DNA of 64,000 bases, taken from assembly GCF_010093305.1 (NCBI RefSeq), contig NZ_PDWS01000018.1, positions 32,575-96,574 on the forward strand, given 5' to 3'. Positions 32,464-40,550 of the stretch are shown here, in pieces (position 1 is the first letter of the stretch; each line of letters opens with the position of its first letter). Position numbers and translations under genes: made by a program. The notes beneath the pieces are model-generated. The model saw only the letters and a program-made list of their open reading frames with translations. It did not search any database and had not been told where the DNA came from. The stretch comes from Pseudoxanthomonas sacheonensis. Its GTDB lineage: Bacteria; Pseudomonadota; Gammaproteobacteria; Xanthomonadales; Xanthomonadaceae.

Positions 32464-32940
32464 TCAGGGCACCGGCTTCCGCACCACCAGCTCCGACAAA
32501 ATCTCCCGCCCATCCTGCAGCTTGAAGTTCACCACCACCTTGCTGCCTTCCTTCAACGGCGCGCGCGGCTGCATCAGCATCAGATGCAGGCCGCCGGGCT
32601 TGAGCGTGGCCGAATCGTCGGGAGCGATCCTCAGCTGTTCTATCTCGCGCATGCGGTTGACGCCGTCCACATTGCGGGTTTCGTGGATCGACACTTCGCC
32701 GAAAGCCGGGCTGCTGGCCGATATGATCACTACCGGCATCGGACAGGGATTGGCGATACGGCCGAACCCGGCCATCATCGGCATGGCTGCGGGAGGCAAC
32801 CGCACCCAGCCCTCCTTCATCGCCGGCGCGCATTCTTTCGCGCTCGCCTGCAGCGCAGCGGCAGTCAACAGAAGCGCAACCGCGCATTTCGCGAGCTTCC
32901 GCCCGGCCCGCATCCACTCGCCATGATGTCTTTTGTCCAT
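32464..32940 (-). CDS. Periplasmic copper chaperone, PCuAC family
   Basis: 158 residues. An N-terminal signal (KLAKCAVALLLTAAALQASA) directs it to the periplasm. The Cu(I) site H-x10-M-x21-H-x-M is exact: SIHETRNVDGVNRM, then GGLHLMLM. PCuAC proteins deliver copper to the CuA centre of cytochrome oxidase. The start could instead be MRAGRKLAK at 32913, which gives a more typical signal peptide. It is a lone gene, divergent from the enoyl-CoA isomerase gene. No Sco gene is adjacent. Confidence 0.9.
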   Translation of the reverse strand: MDKRHHGEWMRAGRKLAKCAVALLLTAAALQASAKECAPAMKEGWVRLPPAAMPMMAGFGRIANPCPMPVVIISASSPAFGEVSIHETRNVDGVNRMREIEQLRIAPDDSATLKPGGLHLMLMQPRAPLKEGSKVVVNFKLQDGREILSELVVRKPVP

Positions 32941-32978
32941 GCGCTTATGATATCCGCCGGACCTTCCGGAGAAAGTGA

Positions 32979-33755
32979 ATGACCGCACTCGTCGAAATCA
33001 TCGCCCATGGCGCGATCCGCGAGATCCGCCTGGCGCGCGGGCCGGTCAACGCGCTCAACACCGACCTGTGCCGGGCGCTGATCGCTGCATTGAATGCGGC
33101 AATGGCCGACGGCGTGCACGGCATCGTCCTGTCCGGTAACGAGAAAGTGTTTTCAGCCGGCCTGGACGTGCCTCATCTGATGTCGCACGGCCAGGACCGC
33201 CATGCCTTGCTGGACAGCTGGCACGCCTTTTTCGGCGTGGCCCGCACCCTGGCCGAATCGCGGGTGCCGGTGGTGGCGGCACTGACCGGGCACTCTCCCG
33301 CCGGCGGCTGCGTGCTGGCCCTGTGCTGCGACTACCGGATCATGGCGCGCAGTCCGGACCCTGCGCGGCCCTTCGCCATCGGCCTCAACGAAACCCAGGT
33401 CGGGCTGGTGGCGCCGGAAGGCATCCAGCAGCTGTTGCGCAGAGTGGTCGGCATCTACCGCGCCGAACGTCTGCTGGTGGCCGGCGAACTGGTGCCCGCC
33501 GAACGCGCACTCGAGATCGGGCTGGTCGATGAGTTGGTCGCCGGCGACGAAGTGGTGCCGCGTGCGGTGGCGTGGCTGCAACGGCTGTTGCAGTTGCCCA
33601 GCCATCCCATGCTGCAGACCCGCACCATCGCCCGTGCCGACCTGGTGGCCGCGTTGCACCCCGACAACATCCAGATGGACCGTTTCATCGAGGCGTGGTA
33701 TTCGCCGGACACGCAGACGGCCTTGCAAGCGCTGGTGGCGAAGCTGGGCAAGTAG
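32979..33755 (+). CDS. Crotonase-fold enoyl-CoA isomerase-like protein
   Basis: 258 residues. The crotonase oxyanion-hole blocks are VFSAGLDVPHLM and GHSPAGGCVLALCCDYRIMA. The block IGLNETQVGLVAPEG resembles mitochondrial delta3,delta2-enoyl-CoA isomerase rather than hydratase, and the first hydratase glutamate is replaced in AGGCVLAL. This suggests isomerisation of unsaturated fatty acyl-CoA in beta-oxidation, though the assignment is only by motif. Good Shine-Dalgarno (GGAGA). The TAG stop is the TAG of a GTAG REP end. Confidence 0.82.
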   Translation: MTALVEIIAHGAIREIRLARGPVNALNTDLCRALIAALNAAMADGVHGIVLSGNEKVFSAGLDVPHLMSHGQDRHALLDSWHAFFGVARTLAESRVPVVAALTGHSPAGGCVLALCCDYRIMARSPDPARPFAIGLNETQVGLVAPEGIQQLLRRVVGIYRAERLLVAGELVPAERALEIGLVDELVAGDEVVPRAVAWLQRLLQLPSHPMLQTRTIARADLVAALHPDNIQMDRFIEAWYSPDTQTALQALVAKLGK

Positions 33756-33822
33756 ATCGGGGCTACGCCCCCGACGCGCGGGAACTGTTCGCCCTGGAGT
33801 CGGGGGCGTAGCCCCGACCTAC
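33752..33822. repeat. Inverted pair of GTAG REP elements
   Basis: GTAGATCGGGGCTACGCCCC at the left and GGGGGCGTAGCCCCGACCTAC at the right, about 25 bases apart. The left GTAG holds the stop of the plus-strand isomerase gene and the right CTAC holds the stop of the minus-strand sulfurtransferase gene. Confidence 0.88.
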
Positions 33823-34670
33823 GGACCGGTAGCTACAGGCCGGGACGGATCGCTGATCCAGCCGCTCCAGGAGCCCGCATAGACGCGCGCGCCGTGCAGA
33901 CCGGCGTGCTCCATGGCCAGCAGCAGATGGCAGGCGGTGACGCCGGAGCCGCACATCACCACGACTTCTTCCGGCTTGCGTCCGGACAGCGCCGGCGCAA
34001 TCTGGTCGTGCAATTCCGCGGGCGATTTGAAACGGCCATCGCGCAAGTTCTGCGGAAACGGATGATTCAGCGCACCGGGAACATGGCCGGCTACCGGGTC
34101 CAAAGGCTCGACCTCGCCACGGAAGCGTTCCGGTGCGCGGACATCGAACAGCCAGCCCGTCGGCTCGCCGAGACGCGACAACACTTCGTCTGCATCGGCG
34201 ATCGTTGCGCGATCGAACCGCGCCGGGTACGGTGCGGCTTCGTCGATGCGGGTCGTTTCGCCGGTTTCCGGCAACTGGCCGGCGCGCCAGGCGCCCAGTC
34301 CGCCGTTCAACACCGCAACGCGCTCATGGCCCAGCAATTTCAACAACCACCACAACCGCGCGGCGGCCATGCTGCCATCGCCCGCGTCGTACACCACGAC
34401 CTGATGATGTGGCGCGATACCCCATTGGCCGAGCTTGCGGGTGAAATCTTCGTCTTCCGGCAGCGGATGCCTGCCCTGCCCGGTCTTCCGCAGGTCCGAG
34501 AGATCCTCGTTGAGATCGGCATACACGGCGTGCGGGATATGCGATCGCTCGTAACCGGGACGACCCTGGGCCGGATCGACGAGCGAGAATCGCGCGTCGA
34601 CGATGCGCAGGTCGCGGTTGCCCAGCTCGGCGGTCAGACCCTGCGGGTCGATCAAAGTGGTCCATTTCAT
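33819..34670 (-). CDS. sseA: 3-mercaptopyruvate sulfurtransferase
   Basis: 283 residues with two rhodanese domains (about 1-130 and 155-280). The active Cys240 lies in VVMCGSGVTACH; CGSGVT is the mercaptopyruvate type, as opposed to CRKGVT of thiosulfate sulfurtransferases. It transfers sulfur from 3-mercaptopyruvate to thiols or cyanide. It overlaps the upstream Nudix gene by four bases, so the two are likely cotranscribed. The stop is in a REP terminus. Confidence 0.92.
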   Translation of the reverse strand: MKWTTLIDPQGLTAELGNRDLRIVDARFSLVDPAQGRPGYERSHIPHAVYADLNEDLSDLRKTGQGRHPLPEDEDFTRKLGQWGIAPHHQVVVYDAGDGSMAAARLWWLLKLLGHERVAVLNGGLGAWRAGQLPETGETTRIDEAAPYPARFDRATIADADEVLSRLGEPTGWLFDVRAPERFRGEVEPLDPVAGHVPGALNHPFPQNLRDGRFKSPAELHDQIAPALSGRKPEEVVVMCGSGVTACHLLLAMEHAGLHGARVYAGSWSGWISDPSRPVATGP

Positions 34671-35467
34671 GCGATGCCCGCCAGTCTTTCGCGCAAGTTG
34701 AACAACATGGCCGCCGTCGCGCCCCAGATGCGCTGGCCGGGCCAGTCGTACTCCAGCACCGCACGGCGACGTCCACGGTAGTCCACTTCCACCCGTCGCA
34801 GGTTTTCCGGCGCCATCAGGAAATCCAGCGGCACTTCGAACACGTCCGCCACTTCGTCAGGATTGGGCACCGCGACATAGGCCGGGTCGATCGCCGCCAC
34901 CACCGGCATCACCCGGAAACCGCTGATGGTGGTGAAAGGGTCCAGGAATCCCAGCGGGGATATCTGCCTGGCGGTGAGCGCGATCTCTTCGTTGCTTTCG
35001 CGGATGGCTGCGGCGACCGGATTGAGATCGCTGGTTTCTATGCGGCCGCCCGGGAAGCTGACCTGCCCGCCATGGTGGCGCAAGCCGTCGGTGCGGCGAG
35101 TCAGCAATACCTGCGTGCCGTGCTTGCGCGGCACCAGCCCCGCCAGCACCGCCGATTCGACCGGCGGCCCCGGAGGCAGCAGATCGACCAGTTCCTCATG
35201 GTTCCAGCCATCCCGCGTCGGCATCGCGGTCAATGGATGCAAGGCCCCTAACAAGGCCTCGCGTTCGCGCAGCAGCGACTCGAAACCCGCGCGCGACTGC
35301 TCGCGTCCGGGTAGGACCTCCATCAAACGCAGGCGTTCGTCATCGTTCATTTGCGGCCAGCGGGCAATCTCTGCGGTCGTCCGCAGACAACCTTGGCATA
35401 GCCCGTCGTCAGCCAGGGTACAAACGCCGATGCACGGGCTGAGCACGGCGCGGTAAGCGGAATTCAT
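34667..35467 (-). CDS. DUF1289 domain fused to CoA diphosphatase (Nudix)
   Basis: 266 residues. The N-terminal 55 are a DUF1289 module with four cysteines (SPCIGVCTLADDGLCQGC). The rest is a Nudix hydrolase of the CoA/acyl-CoA pyrophosphatase (NudL) type: LLTRRTDGLRHHGGQVSFPG precedes a Nudix box GGRIETS...AAIRESNEEI, in which the usual glycine after EE-x is Ala. A CoAse would cleave CoA to phosphopantetheine and 3',5'-ADP. The cysteine module may bind metal. Start at 35467 or 35491. Precedes sseA with a four-base overlap. Confidence 0.87.
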   Translation of the reverse strand: MNSAYRAVLSPCIGVCTLADDGLCQGCLRTTAEIARWPQMNDDERLRLMEVLPGREQSRAGFESLLREREALLGALHPLTAMPTRDGWNHEELVDLLPPGPPVESAVLAGLVPRKHGTQVLLTRRTDGLRHHGGQVSFPGGRIETSDLNPVAAAIRESNEEIALTARQISPLGFLDPFTTISGFRVMPVVAAIDPAYVAVPNPDEVADVFEVPLDFLMAPENLRRVEVDYRGRRRAVLEYDWPGQRIWGATAAMLFNLRERLAGIA

Positions 35468-35618
35468 CGAATCGGACACCAGCCCAAGCATAGCGCCTGT
35501 ACAGCGCGCATTGCCCGGAACAAAACGGCACTTCAGAAAAAGGCTACGCCGGCACTGGGCCGGCGTAGCGGGACTTCACTCTCCGCGTACGTGATTCCCG
35601 GATAGAGGGCATCACGTC

Positions 35619-35647
35619 CATGGATCCCCGCCTTCGCGGGGATGACG
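35619..35647. repeat. Solo arm of the GTCATCCCCGCGAAGGCGGGGATCCA family
   Basis: CCATGGATCCCCGCCTTCGC followed by GGGGATGACG, with no partner arm. Single hairpin 43 bp after the fkpA-like gene's stop. Confidence 0.75.
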
Positions 35648-35690
35648 TTTCGGCAAAGCCGCCTGCGCTATGCGCAGGCGGGCCGAAACG

Positions 35691-36401
35691 TCACTTGACG
35701 CTGACCAGCTTGACTTCGAAAACCACGGCTTGGTTCGGGCCGACCGGCGACTGCGGGGTGTTGCCATAGGCCTTGTCGGCCGGCAGCACCACTTCCCAGC
35801 GGGCGCCGGTGGGCATCTGCACGATGGCTTCGCGCAGACCCGCCAGCGGGATTTCACTGACCTTGATCGCCATCGGCGCGGGCGCCGTGGTCTGGCCCTG
35901 CTGCGGGCTGAAGGTGTCGACGAAAGTACGGCCGTCGCTCAGCGAACCCTTGTACTGCATGGTCACGTTGCTGGCCTGGGTCGGCTTGGCGCCGCTGCCT
36001 GCTTCGATCACGCGGTACTGGATGCCGCCGGGCAGGCTCTGTACGCCGGCCTTGGTCTTGTTCTGGGCCAGGAAGGCGTCGCTCTTGGTCTTGTTCTCGG
36101 CCGAAGCCTTGTCGAACGCGGCCTTGGCCTTCTCCATCTGGCGCTTCTGCATGGTTTCCACGGCGGTACGCAGCTGGGCCACGGGAACGGTGGGCTCCTT
36201 CTTGCCGTAGCCTTCCTGCAGGGCCTTGACGACCGTATTGATGTCGACGGCTTCGCCGCTTTCGACAAGGTTGCGGCCAAGGTCGTAACCAAGCGCGTAG
36301 CTCAGTGCATTTTTGTCGGGCGCCGGCGTGGTTTGCGCGAAGGCGGAGCCGGCTACCAGGGTCATGGCCGCAAGGGTGGCGGCAAGCAAACGCAACTTCA
36401 T
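35691..36401 (-). CDS. FKBP-type peptidyl-prolyl isomerase, periplasmic
   Basis: 236 residues. The signal peptide ends at SAFA-QTT. An FKBP_N dimerisation helix region (about 30-125, DKNALSYALGYDLGRNL) precedes the C-terminal FKBP domain (about 140-236) with YKGSLSDGRTFVDTF and LPADKAYGNT. This is the Mip/FkpA/FklB architecture: a chaperone and prolyl isomerase of the periplasm. The start after GGAGG is preferred to an ORF extension of 39 codons upstream. Confidence 0.94.
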   Translation of the reverse strand: MKLRLLAATLAAMTLVAGSAFAQTTPAPDKNALSYALGYDLGRNLVESGEAVDINTVVKALQEGYGKKEPTVPVAQLRTAVETMQKRQMEKAKAAFDKASAENKTKSDAFLAQNKTKAGVQSLPGGIQYRVIEAGSGAKPTQASNVTMQYKGSLSDGRTFVDTFSPQQGQTTAPAPMAIKVSEIPLAGLREAIVQMPTGARWEVVLPADKAYGNTPQSPVGPNQAVVFEVKLVSVK

Positions 36402-36560
36402 TATCAACAAACCTCCGGTTATGGAATGGGGCGGTCGAACCGCCCCAGTAGGACGCGCTAGGATAGCCGCCGAGGGGCTTAACCGCCAGTGACGACGGGG
36501 CTTGTGACCCGCTTGCAAGCCTTAAGTTCCGCCTGATTCCCTCACATTACGATAGCGACC

Positions 36561-37343
36561 ATGACCGACTCCCCCGTTACCACCAGCCACCAGGACGGCA
36601 TCCGCCGGATCACCGTCAACCGGCCCGACAAGCTCAATGCGCTCAACGGGGCGACCCTGGACGCGCTGTTTGCGGCCTTCGACAATGCCGCAGAGGACCC
36701 CGGCACAAGGGTGCTGGTGCTGACAGGGGCTGGCCCGAAGGCGTTCGTGGCTGGGGCCGATATCGCTGAAATGTCGGGCCTGCGCCCTGTCGAGGGCCGC
36801 GATTTCTCGCTGCGCGGCCAGCGCGTGATGCGCCGGATCGAGACCATGCCCAAGCCGGTCATCGCAATGGTGAACGGATTCGCACTGGGCGGCGGGCTGG
36901 AATTGGCCATGGCCTGCCATCTGCGGATCGCAGCCGATACGGCCAAGCTGGGACAGCCTGAAATCAATCTGGGCCTGATTCCCGGATTCGGCGGCACCCA
37001 GCGCCTGCTGCGTCTGGCCGGACGCGCGGCCACGCTGGAACTCTGCCTGCTGGGCGCCCCGATCGATGCGGCGCGCGCGCTGCAATTGGGCATAGTCAAT
37101 CGTGTGGTCGCCGCCGCCGATCTGGAAGCCGAGACGCTCAAAGTGGCCGAACAGCTCGCGCAAGCAGCGCCGTTGGCATTGCGCGGCACGCTCGATGCGG
37201 TGAACGTGGGTGGTGAATGCGCCATCGAGGAGGGCCTGCAATACGAAACCGCGCAATTCGGCCTGATGTTTTCTACGGACGATATGCGCGAAGGCACGCG
37301 CGCGTTCCTGGAACGCCGCAAGCCCGTCTTCAGCGGGACTTGA
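36561..37343 (+). CDS. Enoyl-CoA hydratase
   Basis: 260-residue crotonase with both catalytic glutamates: GGGLELAMAC and LGQPEINLGLIPGFGGTQRL. The oxyanion-hole block is FVAGADIAEM. It adds water to trans-2-enoyl-CoA in beta-oxidation or a related degradation route. No acyl-CoA dehydrogenase or thiolase gene is nearby, so the pathway is open. Followed after 4 bp by a small GTG-start gene. Confidence 0.9.
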   Translation: MTDSPVTTSHQDGIRRITVNRPDKLNALNGATLDALFAAFDNAAEDPGTRVLVLTGAGPKAFVAGADIAEMSGLRPVEGRDFSLRGQRVMRRIETMPKPVIAMVNGFALGGGLELAMACHLRIAADTAKLGQPEINLGLIPGFGGTQRLLRLAGRAATLELCLLGAPIDAARALQLGIVNRVVAAADLEAETLKVAEQLAQAAPLALRGTLDAVNVGGECAIEEGLQYETAQFGLMFSTDDMREGTRAFLERRKPVFSGT

Positions 37344-37347
37344 ATCG

Positions 37348-37707
37348 GTGGAAACCGAAGCAACCGGCGATCCGCACGACTGCAGCCGCGGCGAATTCCT
37401 GTCGCGATTGCTGGCAGCCGACGATATCGATGCCGCGATAGAAGCGGGACTGATGGGCTTCGCTCCCTGCCCTGCCTGCGATCCCGTCGTTGTTGCGCGA
37501 GTGGCCGCAGAGCAGAAGCGTCTGGCCACCGCGTGGGCAGCACGCGACCGATACCTTGCCCGCAAGGCCAGACTGGCGCGGCGCGCTGAAGAACGCGAAG
37601 CGCGGCGCGCTTCGTCTCTGCCCGAAAGAAAAAGCGCGCTGCCCGCAGCCGCTGCCGCCATCCTGGCGCGCGCCAAGGCCAAGGCTGCGGAGCGCACGAA
37701 GCGATGA
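37348..37707 (+). CDS. Uncharacterised protein upstream of nth
   Basis: 119 residues from a GTG four bases after the hydratase stop, overlapping nth by four bases (ATGA). The N-terminal half is acidic with CPACDP near residue 41-46 and a further Cys at 12. The C-terminal half is a strongly basic Ala/Arg/Lys helix (ARKARLARRAEEREARR). I do not recognise the family. The tight overlaps argue that it is a real gene and cotranscribed with nth. A zinc- or nucleic-acid-binding role is possible but only a guess. Confidence 0.7.
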   Translation: METEATGDPHDCSRGEFLSRLLAADDIDAAIEAGLMGFAPCPACDPVVVARVAAEQKRLATAWAARDRYLARKARLARRAEEREARRASSLPERKSALPAAAAAILARAKAKAAERTKR

Positions 37708-38381
37708 CCCTCGCCGCCAAGCGCAGCAGGACGCTGAAACCCGATGAGGTTCGCGAGTTGTTTTCGCGTCTGGCCGAACTCAACCCGCATCCCACCACCG
37801 AGTTGGCCTACACCACCCCTTTCGAATTGCTGGTGGCGGTGATCCTGTCCGCGCAGGCCACCGACGTGGGCGTCAACAAGGCCACGCGGAAACTCTTTCC
37901 GGTCGCGAATACTCCCGCTGCTCTCCTCGCATTGGGCGAGGAGGGCCTGAAGCCTTATATCGCCACCATCGGCCTGTTCAACGCCAAAGCCAAGAACGTC
38001 ATCGCCACCTGCCGCATCCTGGTGGAGCAGCACGGCGGCGAAGTGCCACGCGACCGGGCCGCGCTGGAAGCCTTGCCCGGCGTAGGCCGCAAGACCGCCA
38101 ACGTGGTCATGAACACCGCCTTCGGCGAGCCGACCATCGCCGTGGACACGCACATCTTCCGCGTCGCCAATCGCACGGGATTGGCCCCGGGCAAGGACGT
38201 GCGCGCGGTCGAGGACAAGTTGATGAAGGTGGTGCCTGACGACTACAAGCAGGATGCCCATCACTGGCTCATCCTGCATGGGCGTTATGTATGCAAGGCG
38301 AGGAAACCCGATTGCCCGCAATGCGTGATCCGCGACCTTTGCCGCTTCAAAGACAAGACCCCGGACGAATCGAACCGCTGA
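37704..38381 (+). CDS. nth: Endonuclease III
   Basis: 225-residue DNA glycosylase/AP lyase for oxidised pyrimidines. Helix-hairpin-helix LPGVGRKTANVV has the catalytic Lys130, with catalytic Asp148 in VDTHIF. The [4Fe-4S] loop is C197-x6-C204-x2-C207-x5-C213. Complete and normal length. Last gene of the hydratase-orf-nth unit. Confidence 0.97.
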   Translation: MTLAAKRSRTLKPDEVRELFSRLAELNPHPTTELAYTTPFELLVAVILSAQATDVGVNKATRKLFPVANTPAALLALGEEGLKPYIATIGLFNAKAKNVIATCRILVEQHGGEVPRDRAALEALPGVGRKTANVVMNTAFGEPTIAVDTHIFRVANRTGLAPGKDVRAVEDKLMKVVPDDYKQDAHHWLILHGRYVCKARKPDCPQCVIRDLCRFKDKTPDESNR

Positions 38382-38416
38382 TCGGCCTCCGATAGGAGGC
38401 GGCACCTGGAACACCC

Positions 38417-38527
38417 GTGGGAGCGGCGTCCCGCCGCGAGCTCTTGGCCAAAACTCCCGTAGCCGAAATCCATGCGTCGGGGGCGTAGCCCCGACCTACG
38501 GAGCTCGCGGCGGGACGCCGCTCCCAC
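38417..38527. repeat. Nested inverted repeats
   Basis: The outer arms (GTGGGAGCGGCGTCCCGCCG and its complement) belong to the 28705 family. Inside the loop, 38476-38499 is a single GTAG REP (GGGGGCGTAGCCCCGACCTAC) of the type at 33752. One mobile palindrome therefore appears to have landed in another. Confidence 0.85.
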
Positions 38528-38547
38528 ATCTCTCGATATACCGTCGG

Positions 38548-38985
38548 TCAGGTAAAGCGGCGGCTCTGCGCATCGACGACCTGCTCACCGTCCTCTTTCG
38601 CGAAGGCGCCCTGTTGCGGTTGCGGCAGCAGCTCGAGCACCCGCTCGGAAGGCCGGCACAGCGCCACGCTCAGCGGCGAGACCACGATGGGCCGGTTGAT
38701 GAGCAGGGGGTGGGAAACCATCGCGTCCAGCAAAACGTCTTCGCTCAGCGAATCATCGCCCAGACCGAGTTCGTGGTACGGCGTGCCCTTCTCGCGCAAC
38801 AACTCGCGCGCGCCTATTCCCATGCGCTGCAGCAAGGAAACCAGCATGGGTCGGCTCGGCGGTGTCTTCAGGTACTCGACGACATGCGGCTCGATGCCGG
38901 CATTGCGGATCATGGCCAGCGTGTTGCGCGAGGTCCCGCAGTCGGGGTTGTGGTAGATGACGATGTCGACGGCCCGCGTGCCCAT
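38548..38985 (-). CDS. Glutaredoxin-type arsenate reductase homologue
   Basis: 145 residues from the ATG preceded by AGGAA. IYHNPDCGTSRNTLAMI gives the active Cys of the glutaredoxin-coupled ArsC family. LINRPIVVSP and CRPSERVLELLP carry the conserved arginines around the substrate site. It is unrelated in fold to the ArsC in the ars operon, and no arsenic gene is adjacent, so it may be a backup arsenate reductase or another ArsC/YffB-type oxidoreductase. Confidence 0.85.
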   Translation of the reverse strand: MGTRAVDIVIYHNPDCGTSRNTLAMIRNAGIEPHVVEYLKTPPSRPMLVSLLQRMGIGARELLREKGTPYHELGLGDDSLSEDVLLDAMVSHPLLINRPIVVSPLSVALCRPSERVLELLPQPQQGAFAKEDGEQVVDAQSRRFT

Positions 38986-39105
38986 AAGGGATGTTCCTGG
39001 AAAATATGCGAATGGCTTCAGTCTCTCATGGCCAAGATAGCGATCCATGGCATTTTCGATGCACGGAAAGAATCAAAAGTGTCATCCAAGCGAAATAAGA
39101 CAGCT

Positions 39106-39139
39106 TTGTCACAATAACGCAATCTTCACGTACTAGCCT
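39106..39139 (+). promoter_or_regulatory. Possible PhoB box of oprP
   Basis: TTGTCAC, AATA, ACGCAAT (39106-39123), then ten bases and TAGCCT as a -10 (39134-39139). The first half matches the Pho box and the second is weak. Position and gene content support phosphate control. Confidence 0.4.
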
Positions 39140-39173
39140 GCGCGGCATCTTCCCACCGCCCCAGGCCTTTCCC

Positions 39174-40358
39174 ATGAAACTGTCGCGCTCCACCCTTACT
39201 CTCGCTTTGCTGGCCGCCGTGGCCGCACCAGCAGCACACGCCGAAATCGCTCTCGACGTCATCGGCGGTTCCGAGGTCTCGTTCGAAGGCCTGGTGCAGG
39301 CCGATTTCTACAATTTCGACACGGACGGCATCGACTACGGCGCGGATTCCGCCAGCGACCTCGACGGCAAGGACTACCTGCAGGAAATGCGGCGCGCCGA
39401 GCTGGTATTGAAAGGCAAAGGCCCGGGCAATTTCGAATGGGTGCTCGGCTACGACGCCAAAGACGACAAGTTCCTGGACGCCAATATCAAGTACAAGTTC
39501 GGCAATAACGCAAACCACTTCTTCCAGGTCGGTCAGTTCAAGCAACCGGGTGCGACCATGGAAGAACTGTCCTCGACCAAGAACAACGACTTCGTCTCCA
39601 AGTCCTCCATCACCAACAGCCTGGGCACTCCGCGCCGCGTCGGCGCGCAGTACAACTACGGCGACAATAACTGGGCGCTGACGGCCAGCTACTTCGGCCG
39701 CGAGCTGACCCGCAACCGCGAACACGGCAGCGGCTATGCTCTGCGCGGCTACTGGGCCCCGATCAACGAGACGGGCAACATCCTGCACTTCGGTGCTTCC
39801 TACATCGACAAGGACACCGACAGCGACGGTATCCGCTTACGCGCGCGTCCGATGGCCGACCTGGTGCCGACCCGCTTCGTGGATACCGGCAGCAGCCTCA
39901 CCAGCGCCGCCAGCCTGAACAACCGCACCGACCGCGCCAGCACGATCGGCGTGGAGGGCTTGTGGGTGCATGGACCGTTCAAGCTGCAGGGCGAATACAT
40001 GTCTATCGACGTCAAGCGCACCGACGGCCTGGACGACTTCAGCGGCAACGGCTACTACGTTTCGGGCCTGTGGAACATCACCGGCGAGACCTGGGGCTAC
40101 AAGGCCGGCGTGCCGACCACCCCGCTGCCGGACGATCCGACCAAGGGTTTGTGGCAGCTCGGTCTGCGTTACGACACCATCGACCTGACCGACGGTGCCG
40201 TGGTCGGCGGCGAAATGGACAGCATCACCGCTGGCGTCAACTGGTACTGGCGTTCCAACTTCAAGTTCATGCTGAACTACGCGATGGTCAAGCAGGAAAA
40301 GGGCGTGCTGAACGACGACCCGAACGTGATCGAAGCCCGCGTCCAGTTCTACTGGTAA
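39174..40358 (+). CDS. oprP: Phosphate-selective porin OprO/OprP family
   Basis: 394-residue outer-membrane beta-barrel. Signal peptide MKLSRSTLTLALLAAVAAPA to AHA. Alternating beta-strand pattern throughout, ending in VQFYW, an aromatic C-terminus for BAM recognition. The N-terminal EGLVQADFYNFDTDG and later LRYDTIDLTDG match the OprP family, trimeric channels with a lysine/arginine ladder for phosphate or polyphosphate. Placed ahead of pstS1 with a terminator between, so it forms a separate unit of the phosphate regulon. Confidence 0.9.
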   Translation: MKLSRSTLTLALLAAVAAPAAHAEIALDVIGGSEVSFEGLVQADFYNFDTDGIDYGADSASDLDGKDYLQEMRRAELVLKGKGPGNFEWVLGYDAKDDKFLDANIKYKFGNNANHFFQVGQFKQPGATMEELSSTKNNDFVSKSSITNSLGTPRRVGAQYNYGDNNWALTASYFGRELTRNREHGSGYALRGYWAPINETGNILHFGASYIDKDTDSDGIRLRARPMADLVPTRFVDTGSSLTSAASLNNRTDRASTIGVEGLWVHGPFKLQGEYMSIDVKRTDGLDDFSGNGYYVSGLWNITGETWGYKAGVPTTPLPDDPTKGLWQLGLRYDTIDLTDGAVVGGEMDSITAGVNWYWRSNFKFMLNYAMVKQEKGVLNDDPNVIEARVQFYW

Positions 40359-40402
40359 TCGAACGAGCCGTCCGCCTGCGATCCCTCCCCGCAGGCGACC
40401 GA

Positions 40403-40429
40403 AGCGCGGCCAATGGCCGCGCTTTTTTT
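40403..40429 (+). terminator. oprP terminator
   Basis: Stem GCGCGGCC, loop AAT, stem GGCCGCGC, then seven T. Confidence 0.93.
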
Positions 40430-40449
40430 ATGGACAACCCACATGTCGC

Positions 40450-40499
40450 TGTCACATTTCGGTCTTTTTGAAGACACGCAGTTGTCACGCAAACGTCGT
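40450..40499 (+). promoter_or_regulatory. PhoB-box array upstream of pstS1
   Basis: Five hexamers in exact 11-base register: TGTCAC (40450), GGTCTT (40461), AGACAC (40472), TGTCAC (40483), CGTCGT (40494). Each keeps G at position 2 and C at position 4, as in the direct repeats of the E. coli Pho box (CTGTCAT with 4-bp spacers). It lies between the oprP terminator and pstS1. Confidence 0.75.
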
Positions 40500-40550
40500 G
40501 GAATGCGCACCAGCGGCACGAGCCGCGCATTTCCTAACCAGGAGCTACCC

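Noticed and set aside
36522..38414. 630-codon minus-strand open frame opposite the hydratase-nth unit
   Set aside because: Spans three recognised genes on the other strand and has shadow-like composition.
39080..39085. TGTCAT upstream of oprP as a second PhoB half-site
   Set aside because: It is 27 bases from the TTGTCAC site, out of 11-bp register, with no matching partner.
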